NCBI GenBank assembly: GCA_027404165.1
Contig: DAHZCG010000002.1
Location: 32,376-96,375 of the forward strand
Length of the DNA stretch: 64,000 nucleotides
Direction: 5' to 3'
From: Geobacteraceae bacterium
GTDB taxonomy: Bacteria; Desulfobacterota; Desulfuromonadia; Geobacterales; Pseudopelobacteraceae
Shown one piece after another: positions 29,000-37,207 of this stretch. Position 1 is the stretch's first letter, and each line of letters begins with the position of its first letter. The position numbers were made by a program, and so were the translations under genes. The notes below the pieces were generated by a model that saw nothing but the letters and a program-made list of their open reading frames with translations, did not search any database and was not told where the DNA came from.

Positions 29000-30004
29000 T
29001 TAATGCTTGAGGTATCTCGACACTGCCCGGTTGTGTTCTTCCAGAGAGCAAGAAAACTGGTGGGTCCCATCCTGGCGGGCAACGAAATACAGATACGGGG
29101 TGCAGGCGGGGTGCAGGGCCGCCTGAATGGCTTCAATGCCGGGGTTGCCAATGGGGCCGGGCGGGAGTCCTTTGATCAGGTAGGTGTTGTAGGGAGAACG
29201 CCGTTCAATATCAGCCTTACTGACCTTCCCGCCAAAAGCGCGCACACCATAGACTGCCGTGGGATCACTTTGCAACGGCATGCCGATTCGTAACCGGTTG
29301 TAAAAAACCGACGCAATAAGCGGTTTTTCTTCGGGCGAGACCGCTTCTTTTTCAATCAGCGATGCCATCGTAACAATCTGATGACGGGACAGGCCACTCA
29401 CCCCGCCAGTCCCGCGCGTCAATTCGGCATACTTTTTTTTAAACTGGGCAACCATCTGGCCAATCAACTGTTCTTCATTTCCATTACGCGCCAGATTATA
29501 GGTGGCCGGATAGAGATACCCTTCCGCCGTAGGCTCATGCAAACCAAGGCGGCGCAACAGTGCCGTATCCCGGCATTTCTCCAAGAAGCTCGTCTTATTG
29601 AAATAGCCCTTCTGGTCCAAAAGCTCTGCAGCCTGATAGATAGAATACCCTTCCGGCAGGGCAAATCTGCGAAAATCAACATCCCCGGCAACCAGTTTTC
29701 GAAGGATCATGGCCGGCGTCATGGCATCGTTGAAACGGTAATCGCCGGCTTTCAGGCGATGGGCCTGGCCACGTAAGCGCGTAACCAGAATAAAGTGCCA
29801 GCTGCTGCGAATAATACCGCCGGCCTTGAGTTCATTGGCTAGTTTTCGGATACCGCTACCAGAAGGGAATGAAATTACCCGCACCTTGGAACCATCTCCC
29901 GGAGGAACAAAAAGGCAGATGAGATACCACACCAGCAGCAGGGCCAATAGAATTCGGACTACGGTCGTGAAAATGGCTTTCGGGGAAACGTGTCGGGAAA
30001 ACAT
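29000..30004 (-). CDS. mltG: Endolytic murein transglycosylase MltG
   Basis: MltG cleaves nascent peptidoglycan glycan strands near the membrane and sets their length. From the ATG at 30004 the protein has 334 residues, as usual; the frame runs to 30145 with no family similarity. One membrane helix lies near 15-35 (LLALLLVWYLICLFVPP), then a LysM-like region (FPSGSGIRKLANELKAGGII) and the YceG catalytic domain with glutamate in ASLIEKEAVSPEEKPLIASV, NRLRIGMPLQSDPTAVYG, and SPYNTYLIKGLPPGPIGNPG. No clear ribosome site is seen. It is divergent from nudC. Confidence 0.95.
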   Translation of the reverse strand: MFSRHVSPKAIFTTVVRILLALLLVWYLICLFVPPGDGSKVRVISFPSGSGIRKLANELKAGGIIRSSWHFILVTRLRGQAHRLKAGDYRFNDAMTPAMILRKLVAGDVDFRRFALPEGYSIYQAAELLDQKGYFNKTSFLEKCRDTALLRRLGLHEPTAEGYLYPATYNLARNGNEEQLIGQMVAQFKKKYAELTRGTGGVSGLSRHQIVTMASLIEKEAVSPEEKPLIASVFYNRLRIGMPLQSDPTAVYGVRAFGGKVSKADIERRSPYNTYLIKGLPPGPIGNPGIEAIQAALHPACTPYLYFVARQDGTHQFSCSLEEHNRAVSRYLKH

Positions 30005-30115
30005 TGAGACATTATGTTGATAAACTGACCACGAGTCAAGTCTAGGAAGCAACACAGCTTGATTTTGTGTTATGCTATCAACTATCCCAAACTTTCCCCA
30101 GAGATGAGGACGACC

Positions 30116-31000
30116 ATGACAACCGGAATAGAACCAGCGTGCCAAGAAGTAGCATACCCGGAAGCCGTCAATCTACCATTCAACTTTTCTTCGGTAAAAG
30201 CCGAATTTGAATTTCGCGCTCCTGCTTCAGAGCTCCAAACGGCAGAATGCTATTGGGTCATCATCCAGGGTACCGCTACGATTCTCGAAGAGACACACAC
30301 CGGACTGAAACTCCCGCACGGCTCATTACCAGATTGGCTGGTTGCAAAGCACCCTTCGATCTGTATCGGTTCATGGCGCGGAAAACCGTTGCGGGTTGTC
30401 TCTGCCGACAGTAACCTGACACCACCCCCGCCTTTCGTATGCAAAGATTTCAACGCCAGCGATGAATCCATGGACATCCAAACCCTGACGCTGGCAGGGA
30501 TGGCAAAACAGATTCTGCACTGGGACCGGCAAAGCCGGCACTGCTCACGTTGCGGCGCGTTTACGGAAACTATTCCCGGCACCTGGGGCAGACACTGCAA
30601 CGTCTGCAACGTCGAACATTATCCACATATCCACCCCTGCGCCATCGTGCTGGTCAAGCGCGGCGACGAACTGTTGTTAACCCGCAAAGCTGAATGGGTT
30701 GCGGGCAGATACAGTCTGGTGGCAGGTTTCCTCGATTTTGGCGAATCGCTTGAGGAATGTGCCATCCGGGAGATCAGAGAAGAGACCGGCATTGAGGTAT
30801 GCAATGTGCGCTACGTCGGGAGCCAGAACTGGCCGTTCCCGGCGCAGCTCATGGCTGGTTTTGTAGCCGATTACGAGGCTGGAGATATCTGCGTTGATTT
30901 GAACGAGCTTGAGGATGCGCGCTGGTTCCGCTCAGACGAGCTACCTTTGCTTCCGGGCAAGCGCAGCATTGCACGTTGGATCATCGACAACTTCAAATAG
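30116..31000 (+). CDS. nudC: NudC-type NAD(H) pyrophosphatase / RNA deNADding hydrolase
   Basis: A 294-residue Nudix enzyme that splits NADH into NMNH and AMP and removes NAD caps from RNA in characterised relatives. It has an N-terminal NudC domain, a zinc ribbon with two cysteine pairs (CSRCG and CNVCN), and a complete Nudix box GFLDFGESLEECAIREIREETGIE-type spanning the metal-binding glutamates. The NADH-specific signature SQPWPFPxS reads SQNWPFPAQ here, with Asn and Gln at the second and last positions. The start at 30116 is chosen for the GAGGA at 30106-30110; ATGs at 30104 and 30059 are poorer. Confidence 0.88.
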   Translation: MTTGIEPACQEVAYPEAVNLPFNFSSVKAEFEFRAPASELQTAECYWVIIQGTATILEETHTGLKLPHGSLPDWLVAKHPSICIGSWRGKPLRVVSADSNLTPPPPFVCKDFNASDESMDIQTLTLAGMAKQILHWDRQSRHCSRCGAFTETIPGTWGRHCNVCNVEHYPHIHPCAIVLVKRGDELLLTRKAEWVAGRYSLVAGFLDFGESLEECAIREIREETGIEVCNVRYVGSQNWPFPAQLMAGFVADYEAGDICVDLNELEDARWFRSDELPLLPGKRSIARWIIDNFK

Positions 31001-31083
31001 CATACCTGGTACCTCATTTGCGGCATAATAGCAGGCAACCTCACCGCAACCGCTTGATATACCTGGAGCTCATTAGCGGCATG
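31001..31083 (+). promoter_or_regulatory. Candidate sigma54 promoter within an imperfect direct repeat
   Basis: TGGTAC-CTCAT-TTGC (31007-31021) has GG and GC exactly ten bases apart and differs from the sigma54 consensus at one key base. The surrounding sequence ACCTGGTACCTCATTTGCGG recurs as ACCTGGAGCTCATTAGCGG at 31061, one base shorter and hence out of sigma54 phase. The FecR-like gene starts 55 bases after the second copy. Confidence 0.45.
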
Positions 31084-31137
31084 TTTGTTGCGGAAGAGAG
31101 AACCAGAGAGTGCCCCCACTGGCCGAGGAGGAAAACA

Positions 31138-32856
31138 ATGAAACGAATAATCTGGATTTGCCTGGCGGTGCTGTTCGCAGCTCCTACGCTGTCGCAGGCC
31201 GGCATCATCGGACCAGCCAATATCCGATTCGTGGATGGCAATGTCATGTTCCGAACGCCTGACGATGCTGAGTGGCTGTACGCTTCCGTCAACACCCCTG
31301 TTGACGAAGGTGATTCGGTTTGGTGTCCCGATGACAGCAGGGTAGAGATTCAATTTCCGGATGGTACCGTGGTACGTCTGGATGGCGGTTCGCAGCTTGA
31401 CCTGCTTGCCAATGCGGATGGCTTCACCCATCTGCACCTGGCAAGCGGAAGGCTATACCTGATGGCGTCCCAGGCGAGCGGCATTGACTCTCTGCAGATA
31501 GATGCCAACGACACCAGCGTACTTCCGGCTGCACGCACCCGGCTTGGGATAGACATGCTCCCAGACAGTCAAGAGGATGTTGCCATATTCGAAGGGACGG
31601 CCTACGTGGAAGGCAATGGCAACCGCACAAACGTACACGCCGGCGAACAAATTACGCTTGATGAGGGGCAGAGTGAAATCCTGCCACTCTATCCGGAGGA
31701 CAGCTGGGAAATATGGAATATGGAACGGGATCGCGCCCAGTTACGATCTGCCAGGAGCGATTACTATCTTCCCGATGAGTTGCGCGGTCAGGCAGCAGAT
31801 CTTGATACAAACGGCACCTGGGTACGTGTTCCGGAATACGGCATGGTCTGGCGGCCAACCGTAATCCTGTCTGACGATTGGGCTCCCTATCGCAGCGGGC
31901 ACTGGATCTGGAAAGGTGACGATTACGTGTGGGTTTCCGATGAAAACTGGGGTTGGGTACCGTATCACTATGGCCGCTGGGCAGTTGTAGCGGGTATTGG
32001 ATGGTGTTGGGTACCGCCAGCCCGTGGAGATGTATATTGGGGACCTGGCTACGTGGGATGGTACACTACCGGCAACCTCGTCGGCTGGACCCCCTTGGCC
32101 CCCGGAGAGATATTCTATGGTCATAGAAACTATGGCCGGAACAGTGCAACCATCAACAACGTGAACGTCAACCCCGCAACAGTTGTCTACCGGAACCGGT
32201 ACACCCCTGGGGGGCTATCCGTTGTACGGCAAAACGATTTTCTGAGAGGGAGAACCGTCATTCAGCGGCCGACCCGCACGACGTCGTTTTCAGTATCTGT
32301 CTCTATCGGCAGCCCGCATTTCAAGCCATTGCGGGAAACACGCATGCCTGTAACCAGGCAGCCTCCTACCAGAGTGGTCCCGCCCCGCATCGAGTATCGT
32401 GACAGCCGTGAATTACGCAACCGGTTCCCGCGGATAGCGCCTGAATCAAACCCGGTATTCCGCCGGCCGCAAACAACACCGGCGACCTCCGTGCCGATTA
32501 TGCCACCGCCAGTCCAGGAAAAACGCCCTGGCTATCCGGCTGTTCTGCCGCATGGCATCAGAACCGATCCTGGCGCCCGGCGTCATGATATTCCGGCAAA
32601 ACGCGATGGATACGTGCAGCCACCCGTAGCACAGCGACCGGAACCTCAACCGCTTCCCGCTGTCCCCGGCAACGCACCACAGCGCCCGGAGCGGCCAAAA
32701 CGAGGGAACACGCCCGGCATGGCCCCCTCTGAAACAACACCCCAGCGTGGAGAGCGTGCGCCCAAAGAGATCAAACAGAAAAAGATCTGGAAGGTGACAA
32801 CGCCGGATAAAGCGGGCGACAGGGCAAAGGAACATACGGAAAAAGAACGCAGGTAA
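31138..32856 (+). CDS. Secreted FecR-domain protein with tryptophan-rich repeats (DUF6600-like)
   Basis: A 572-residue exported protein of unknown function. A signal peptide (MKRIIWICLAVLFAAPTLSQA) is followed by a FecR-like beta region (about 20-190: VRFVDG-type strands, VDEGDSVWCPDDSRVEIQFP). Then comes a tyrosine/tryptophan-rich region (about 220-330) with repeated units such as WAPYRSGHWIWKGDDYVWV, WGWVPYHYGRW and GWCWVPPARGDVYWGPGYVGW. The last 200 residues are proline-, arginine- and threonine-rich and probably disordered. AGGAGG (31126-31131) supports the ATG at 31138; the frame extends upstream to 30976 over nudC. It stands alone between nudC and a bidirectional terminator. Likely periplasmic or surface-located. 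Confidence 0.8.
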   Translation: MKRIIWICLAVLFAAPTLSQAGIIGPANIRFVDGNVMFRTPDDAEWLYASVNTPVDEGDSVWCPDDSRVEIQFPDGTVVRLDGGSQLDLLANADGFTHLHLASGRLYLMASQASGIDSLQIDANDTSVLPAARTRLGIDMLPDSQEDVAIFEGTAYVEGNGNRTNVHAGEQITLDEGQSEILPLYPEDSWEIWNMERDRAQLRSARSDYYLPDELRGQAADLDTNGTWVRVPEYGMVWRPTVILSDDWAPYRSGHWIWKGDDYVWVSDENWGWVPYHYGRWAVVAGIGWCWVPPARGDVYWGPGYVGWYTTGNLVGWTPLAPGEIFYGHRNYGRNSATINNVNVNPATVVYRNRYTPGGLSVVRQNDFLRGRTVIQRPTRTTSFSVSVSIGSPHFKPLRETRMPVTRQPPTRVVPPRIEYRDSRELRNRFPRIAPESNPVFRRPQTTPATSVPIMPPPVQEKRPGYPAVLPHGIRTDPGARRHDIPAKRDGYVQPPVAQRPEPQPLPAVPGNAPQRPERPKRGNTPGMAPSETTPQRGERAPKEIKQKKIWKVTTPDKAGDRAKEHTEKERR

Positions 32857-32863
32857 CTACGTT

Positions 32864-32900
32864 CAACAAAAAGGCATCCGAATCGGATGCCTTTTTGTTG
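32864..32900. terminator. Bidirectional terminator between the FecR-like gene and apgM
   Basis: CAACAAAAAGGCATCCGA pairs with TCGGATGCCTTTTTGTTG. T-runs are present on both strands, serving the two convergent genes. Confidence 0.92.
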
Positions 32901-32918
32901 AACCATATCTTTGCCGGG

Positions 32919-34112
32919 CTATTTCAACAACATCCCCATCAACAGATGCCCCTCAACGACCAGGCCAGCCGCCTTGGCCTGCTGCTCGTCGTAAGATGAT
33001 GCGCCGTTACCCTGATCTTCACCGCCGCGATAGATGATAAACGGTACCGGCTCAGAGGTATGGGTCATCAGGTGAACGGGGGTTGGATGATCCGGGGTAC
33101 AAAGGACAGCATACTCGCCAAACTTCTTGATTCCCTCCAGTACCGTACCGGCCACCAGCCGGTCAAAGTCCTCGATGGCCTGGATCTTGTGATCCATCCG
33201 GCCGGCATGCGAAGCCTCATCAGGTGCCTCGACATGTACGTAGACGAAATCGTGATCCTCCAAAGCAGTCAGAGCGGCCTGAGCCTTGCCGAGATAATTC
33301 GTGTCGATGTATCCGGTGGCACCCTCGACGTTGATGATATCCAGTCCGGCACACACGCCGATCCCCTTGATCAGGTCGACAGCCGAAATGACTGCACCGC
33401 TCAGACCAAATTTTTCCCGGTAGGTGACAATGTTCGGGGTTTTACCGTGACCCCACAGCCAGGCCGAATTGGCCGGCAACAGGCCGGCTTCCTTGCGTTT
33501 TCGATTGACGGGGTGATCATGCAGCACCATCTGGCAGGAATTCATGATATTGATAAGCCTGTCGGCCCCATCCCCCTTGGGCAGGTGTTCCAGTATGGCC
33601 TTGGCAGTGATATCGTGCGGTGGCGTGGAACGCATGCCGTCCTTGCCGTTTCGCCAGACCATCAGGTGACGATAGCCGACACCGGGGTGGAATTCGATCT
33701 CGGCGCTGCCCAGCTCCTTCTGTAGTGTCTCAACCAGCTCGCGCGCCTCTTCCGTGGAGATGTGGCCGGCGGAGAAGTCCTCCATGTAGAGCTTGCTGCC
33801 GTGGGCTTTGATGGTGACAAGGTTCATGCGGAAGGCTACGTCATCAGGACCGAGCGCGACACCCATACTGATCGCCTCCAGCGGCGAGCGGCCGGTATAG
33901 CAGCTGCGTGGATCATAACCGAAGACCGAGAGGTTGGCGACATCGCTGCCGGGCGGCAGACCGTCAGGCACGGTATTGGCCAGGCCGACCTTGCCGTGCT
34001 GCGCCATGAAATCCATGTTTGGGGTTTTTGCGGCCTGCAGTGGTGATTTATTGTCTAACTCGCTGTATGTCACGTCCGACATACCGTCGCCGAGGAGAAT
34101 GATGATCTTCAT
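32919..34112 (-). CDS. apgM: Archaeal-type cofactor-independent phosphoglycerate mutase
   Basis: A 397-residue alkaline-phosphatase-superfamily enzyme, family of archaeal 2,3-bisphosphoglycerate-independent phosphoglycerate mutases. The metal and nucleophile region is ILLGDGMSD and PPGSDVANLSVFGYDP, where Ser is the phospho-acceptor. Further metal ligands are in HVEAPDEASHAGRMDHK and CTPDHPTPVHLMTH. Members of this family in some bacteria are proposed to act as alternative homoserine kinases, so glycolytic function is not certain. The gene is single, convergent with the FecR-like gene and preceded by about 80 bases to the DtxR-like gene on the same strand. Confidence 0.87.
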   Translation of the reverse strand: MKIIILLGDGMSDVTYSELDNKSPLQAAKTPNMDFMAQHGKVGLANTVPDGLPPGSDVANLSVFGYDPRSCYTGRSPLEAISMGVALGPDDVAFRMNLVTIKAHGSKLYMEDFSAGHISTEEARELVETLQKELGSAEIEFHPGVGYRHLMVWRNGKDGMRSTPPHDITAKAILEHLPKGDGADRLINIMNSCQMVLHDHPVNRKRKEAGLLPANSAWLWGHGKTPNIVTYREKFGLSGAVISAVDLIKGIGVCAGLDIINVEGATGYIDTNYLGKAQAALTALEDHDFVYVHVEAPDEASHAGRMDHKIQAIEDFDRLVAGTVLEGIKKFGEYAVLCTPDHPTPVHLMTHTSEPVPFIIYRGGEDQGNGASSYDEQQAKAAGLVVEGHLLMGMLLK

Positions 34113-34195
34113 AAAAGCCTTTCATGTCACAAAATGATTCGAACATATTAGATTCCGAATCACTAGCTTGTCAACCTTCCAGGCTCTGCTGAAGG

Positions 34196-34840
34196 TTATT
34201 TCCTGACAAAGATCTCCTTGGCCAGGTTCGTGTCGATGGCAAACTCGGAATATCCCACCCGGAAGATGTAGGAGGGGAACGACTGCACCAGGGTGATCTT
34301 GTTGCCCGGCAGGACCCCCATGGCCATCAGCTTCTGCATCTTTTTGTTATCCTCGGTCTGGATGTAGGCGATCTCGCCCTCCTGCCCGGATTTGAACTCG
34401 GTCAGCGGCACGATCCCCAGATCCCCCTTAGCCCGCGCCTCATCGCAGCAAACCCCTGGCGGAATCGGTTTACCGTGGGGACAGGTGGTGGGGTGATTGA
34501 GCATGGTGCAGACCTTGGCGTCGACACCTTCGTTCAACAGGTGCTCGAACTGACAGGCCCGGTGGTCACCATCCTCGCCACGGATGTTGAGCACATCCAT
34601 CATCAGGCGTTCCGCCAAGCGGTGGCGACGGATGGTATTTTTCCCCTCTTCGCGTCCTTCGGTGCGCAAATATACCATACCCTGGCGGACCTCAATAAAG
34701 GCATGCCCGGTCAGTTCCCGATAGGACGGATCATCGACCGGGAACCCCATTGTATCGGGATCCAGAAAGGCCTGCCCCTCCTCTTCCACCGCCACCCAGA
34801 GCGCCTCCAGAATCTCTTCCGCTTTTTCGGATAATTTCAT
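34196..34840 (-). CDS. DtxR-type metal-binding protein with C-terminal FeoA domain; degenerate HTH
   Basis: A 214-residue protein. The middle matches the DtxR/IdeR metal-binding and dimerisation domain (RHRLAERLMMDVLNI, then CQFEHLL and MLNHPTTCPHGKPIP), extended by the cysteine pair PGVCC. The last 75 residues are a FeoA/SH3-like domain (LMAMGVLPGNKITLVQSFPS). The first 60 residues, where DtxR has its winged helix-turn-helix, do not show a convincing recognition helix. It may therefore be a FeoB accessory protein rather than a repressor. Its ATG shares one base with the stop of the cysteine-rich gene (TAATG), and feoB lies upstream, so the three form one operon. There is no separate feoA gene here. 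Confidence 0.82.
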   Translation of the reverse strand: MKLSEKAEEILEALWVAVEEEGQAFLDPDTMGFPVDDPSYRELTGHAFIEVRQGMVYLRTEGREEGKNTIRRHRLAERLMMDVLNIRGEDGDHRACQFEHLLNEGVDAKVCTMLNHPTTCPHGKPIPPGVCCDEARAKGDLGIVPLTEFKSGQEGEIAYIQTEDNKKMQKLMAMGVLPGNKITLVQSFPSYIFRVGYSEFAIDTNLAKEIFVRK

Positions 34841-35034
34841 TATGTATCCCCTTTATCGGTATGGATGTCATTCTTAACCAACAGCTTTTTGATGGATTTA
34901 ATCAGTCCCGGCTCCAACGGGTTCTTGTAGTTGCAGCGAGGACAATGGATACTGTGACAACCGCCGGGACAACCGCCGCAGCTCTTTTTGCCATCTCCCT
35001 CGCCAAACTCATGTCCGCAGAATCCGCATTTCAT
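34840..35034 (-). CDS. Small cysteine-rich protein in the feo operon
   Basis: A 64-residue protein with seven cysteines in the first 35 residues: MKCGFCGHEF, KKSCGGCPGGCHSIHC and PRCNYKN. The arrangement looks like a zinc ribbon or an iron-sulfur site, followed by a basic helix (GLIKSIKKLLVKND). It sits between feoB and the DtxR/FeoA gene, sharing a base with the latter, so it probably belongs to ferrous iron uptake. It may play the part that FeoC plays elsewhere, but it is not similar to FeoC as far as I can tell; function unknown. Confidence 0.72.
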   Translation of the reverse strand: MKCGFCGHEFGEGDGKKSCGGCPGGCHSIHCPRCNYKNPLEPGLIKSIKKLLVKNDIHTDKGDT

Positions 35035-35063
35035 GGGTACCTCCCTTTCCGTATATCCCCTTC

Positions 35064-35117
35064 GACTCCGCTCAGGGAACCAGGACAGAGGAGTAAAGGA
35101 GTCGGCTGAGCGGAGTC
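35064..35117. repeat. Inverted repeat between feoB and the cysteine-rich gene
   Basis: GACTCCGCTCAG (35064-35075) and CTGAGCGGAGTC (35106-35117) are perfect 12-bp arms with a 30-base loop. Longer imperfect pairing extends both sides. It looks like an intergenic REP-type palindrome and could modulate expression of the genes after feoB. Confidence 0.7.
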
Positions 35118-35131
35118 AAAGCCTACGTCAC

Positions 35132-37117
35132 TCACGCCAGCATTCCCGTCAGCAACAGCAACTTGTTGAGCAGAAAACCGCTACCGTAGGCAAACAGGCT
35201 CACGAAAACGCCGATAGCACTGGCCGTCTTCCAGCCGCGTTCGTTCTTCATCACCATGAACTGAGCGATACAGGGGATAAACAGGGTCAGGGTCACTGCT
35301 GCCACCGTCAGTTGGCGGGCATTCATCAGTCCTTTGGACTGCAGGTCATAGAGACCGGCCGCCCCATAATCGCGACGAAAAAAGCCGAAGATGAAGGCTA
35401 CCGCTGTTTCCTTCGGCAGACCTATCGACGCCATCACCGGGGTCATGGCTTCGATCATCTTCTCAAAGAAACCGGTTACCTTGCCCAGCCAGAGCAGCAC
35501 CGAGGCCAGGATGAACAATGGCAGGATCTCCATGAAATACCACTGCATACGGGTATAGGTCTTGGTCAGAACGTTACCGAGCTGCGGCATGCGCATGGGC
35601 GGCAGCTCCATGTAGAACATGGGGGACTCACCCGGCATGATCTTTGAGGCCAGCAGGCCAACCACAATGAAGAGCAGCAGCATGCACACTCCCCAGACCA
35701 TCAGCGCACCAGGCGCCTTTGAAAGCAGCCCCAGGATGACGCCCAGCTGTGCTGAACAGGGAATCGCCAGCGCCAACAGCAACGTGGCGATGATCCGCTC
35801 GCGGGTTGTCTCCAGGGTACGGGTCACCATGGTCGCCATGGTGTCGCAACCGAAACCGAGCACCATCGGGATGACCGCCCTGCCTGTCAGTCCGATATAT
35901 TTGAACAGGCGATCGACCAGCAATGCCAGGCGCGGAAAATAGCCGGTGTCTTCCAGGAAGGAGAAGAAGATGAAGAAGGTGGCCACGATCGGCAGTATGA
36001 TGCCGACCGCATAGCGGATACCCAGGGTAATAATCCCGTATTCGCCGACAAACAGCTCCTGGATGATCGCCCAGGGGATGATCGCTTTGACGACGCCGGT
36101 AATCCAGGGGTTGAAGAGCGCCTCGAAGAGCCGTTTTTCCAGAAAATCGACCACCGTACCGGCGCCAAACTGGCCCACGAACTTGTAAAGACCGAAGTAG
36201 AGCACAATCAGCAGCAGCGGTATGCCTGTCACAGGTCGCACCGCCAAGGTTGAGACCCGTTCAGCCCAGGTAATTACCCGTTTTTCCGGTGCAACGATCA
36301 CATCCTTGATCAGCTTTCGAACAATATCTTTCCGCTCCAGCGACAGGTCGAGGTGAAACGATTCGCGGCGTTCAAAGGCGATCTCGCGCACCTTTTCGGC
36401 CAGTTCCGCATACCCTTCACGATCCCACTGTTTGAACAAGGCGGTGATTTCTTCATCCTGCTGCAACAGCAACAGCGCCAGAGATTTGCGTGACAGGATG
36501 TAGGAGCCGCTCATATGCTGCGTGACCAGCGCAATATCCTTCTCCAACAGGCGGCTGTAGGCGAAATGGCCCGGGGTTCCGCGACGATAGTCAAGCACTG
36601 CCCTGCGAATCTCATCCAGGCCCCGCTTACGGGCCGTGGCAGCTCCGATTACCGGAATCCCCAGCCGCTGCTGCAACAGATCCAGATCGATCGTAAGCCC
36701 CATCCGTTCAGCCTCATCCATGATGTTAACGACCAGAACGACCGGCAGGCCGGCTTCGATCAACTGGATTGTCATGGCCAGCATCCGCTCCAGGTTGCGG
36801 GCGTCGAGCACGTGCAGCACCACATCGGGCGACTCGTTCAGCAGGATTTCACGGGCAACCCGTTCCTCCTCGGTAATGGTATGGATCGAGTACATGCCGG
36901 GGGTATCGATCACCTGCCACGTCTCGCCATCAATGCTTGCGTTGCCGCGGGAAACCTCGACCGAGGTCCCCGGGTAATTGGATACGGTCACATAGGCGCC
37001 GGTCAGGGCATTGAAGAGTACGCTCTTGCCTACATTGGGATTGCCCACCAGAGCTACCCGCTTGATGTTATCGCTGTTATGTGGAATTTCAGACCGTTTA
37101 TCACAACATGTTGCCAT
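35132..37117 (-). CDS. feoB: Ferrous iron transporter FeoB
   Basis: FeoB is the inner-membrane ferrous iron transporter with an N-terminal GTPase domain. The 661-residue protein has G1 GNPNVGKS at 25-32, G3 DTPG in VIDTPGMYSI, G4 NIMDEAE, then a helical domain and 8-10 membrane helices with two Gate regions (FGCDTMATMVTRTLE and IPCSAQLGVILGLL). Sequence before G1 includes MATCCDK, a short Cys pair. A Fur-box-like palindrome lies just upstream at 37139-37153, consistent with iron repression. It is first in an operon with the cysteine-rich and DtxR/FeoA genes. Confidence 0.96.
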   Translation of the reverse strand: MATCCDKRSEIPHNSDNIKRVALVGNPNVGKSVLFNALTGAYVTVSNYPGTSVEVSRGNASIDGETWQVIDTPGMYSIHTITEEERVAREILLNESPDVVLHVLDARNLERMLAMTIQLIEAGLPVVLVVNIMDEAERMGLTIDLDLLQQRLGIPVIGAATARKRGLDEIRRAVLDYRRGTPGHFAYSRLLEKDIALVTQHMSGSYILSRKSLALLLLQQDEEITALFKQWDREGYAELAEKVREIAFERRESFHLDLSLERKDIVRKLIKDVIVAPEKRVITWAERVSTLAVRPVTGIPLLLIVLYFGLYKFVGQFGAGTVVDFLEKRLFEALFNPWITGVVKAIIPWAIIQELFVGEYGIITLGIRYAVGIILPIVATFFIFFSFLEDTGYFPRLALLVDRLFKYIGLTGRAVIPMVLGFGCDTMATMVTRTLETTRERIIATLLLALAIPCSAQLGVILGLLSKAPGALMVWGVCMLLLFIVVGLLASKIMPGESPMFYMELPPMRMPQLGNVLTKTYTRMQWYFMEILPLFILASVLLWLGKVTGFFEKMIEAMTPVMASIGLPKETAVAFIFGFFRRDYGAAGLYDLQSKGLMNARQLTVAAVTLTLFIPCIAQFMVMKNERGWKTASAIGVFVSLFAYGSGFLLNKLLLLTGMLA

Positions 37118-37138
37118 ACAACCACCCTTTCCTGCTTT

Positions 37139-37153
37139 TGATAATCATTTTCA
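37139..37153 (-). promoter_or_regulatory. Fur-box-like operator before feoB
   Basis: TGATAAT-C-ATTTTCA is a 7-1-7 palindrome that matches the Fur consensus (TGATAATNATTATCA) at almost every position. It lies 22 bases before the feoB start, where it would overlap the promoter or leader. Confidence 0.78.
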
Positions 37154-37163
37154 TTTTACCGGC

Positions 37164-37193
37164 AAAAAAACTCCCCTCGTTGTAAACGAGGGG
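37164..37193 (-). terminator. Terminator of fur
   Basis: CCCCTCGTT (37173-37181) pairs with AACGAGGGG (37185-37193); on the minus strand AG and seven Ts follow (37170-37164 side). It lies between fur and feoB, which run in the same direction. Confidence 0.85.
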
Positions 37194-37207
37194 TATGAGG
37201 GGAGGAA

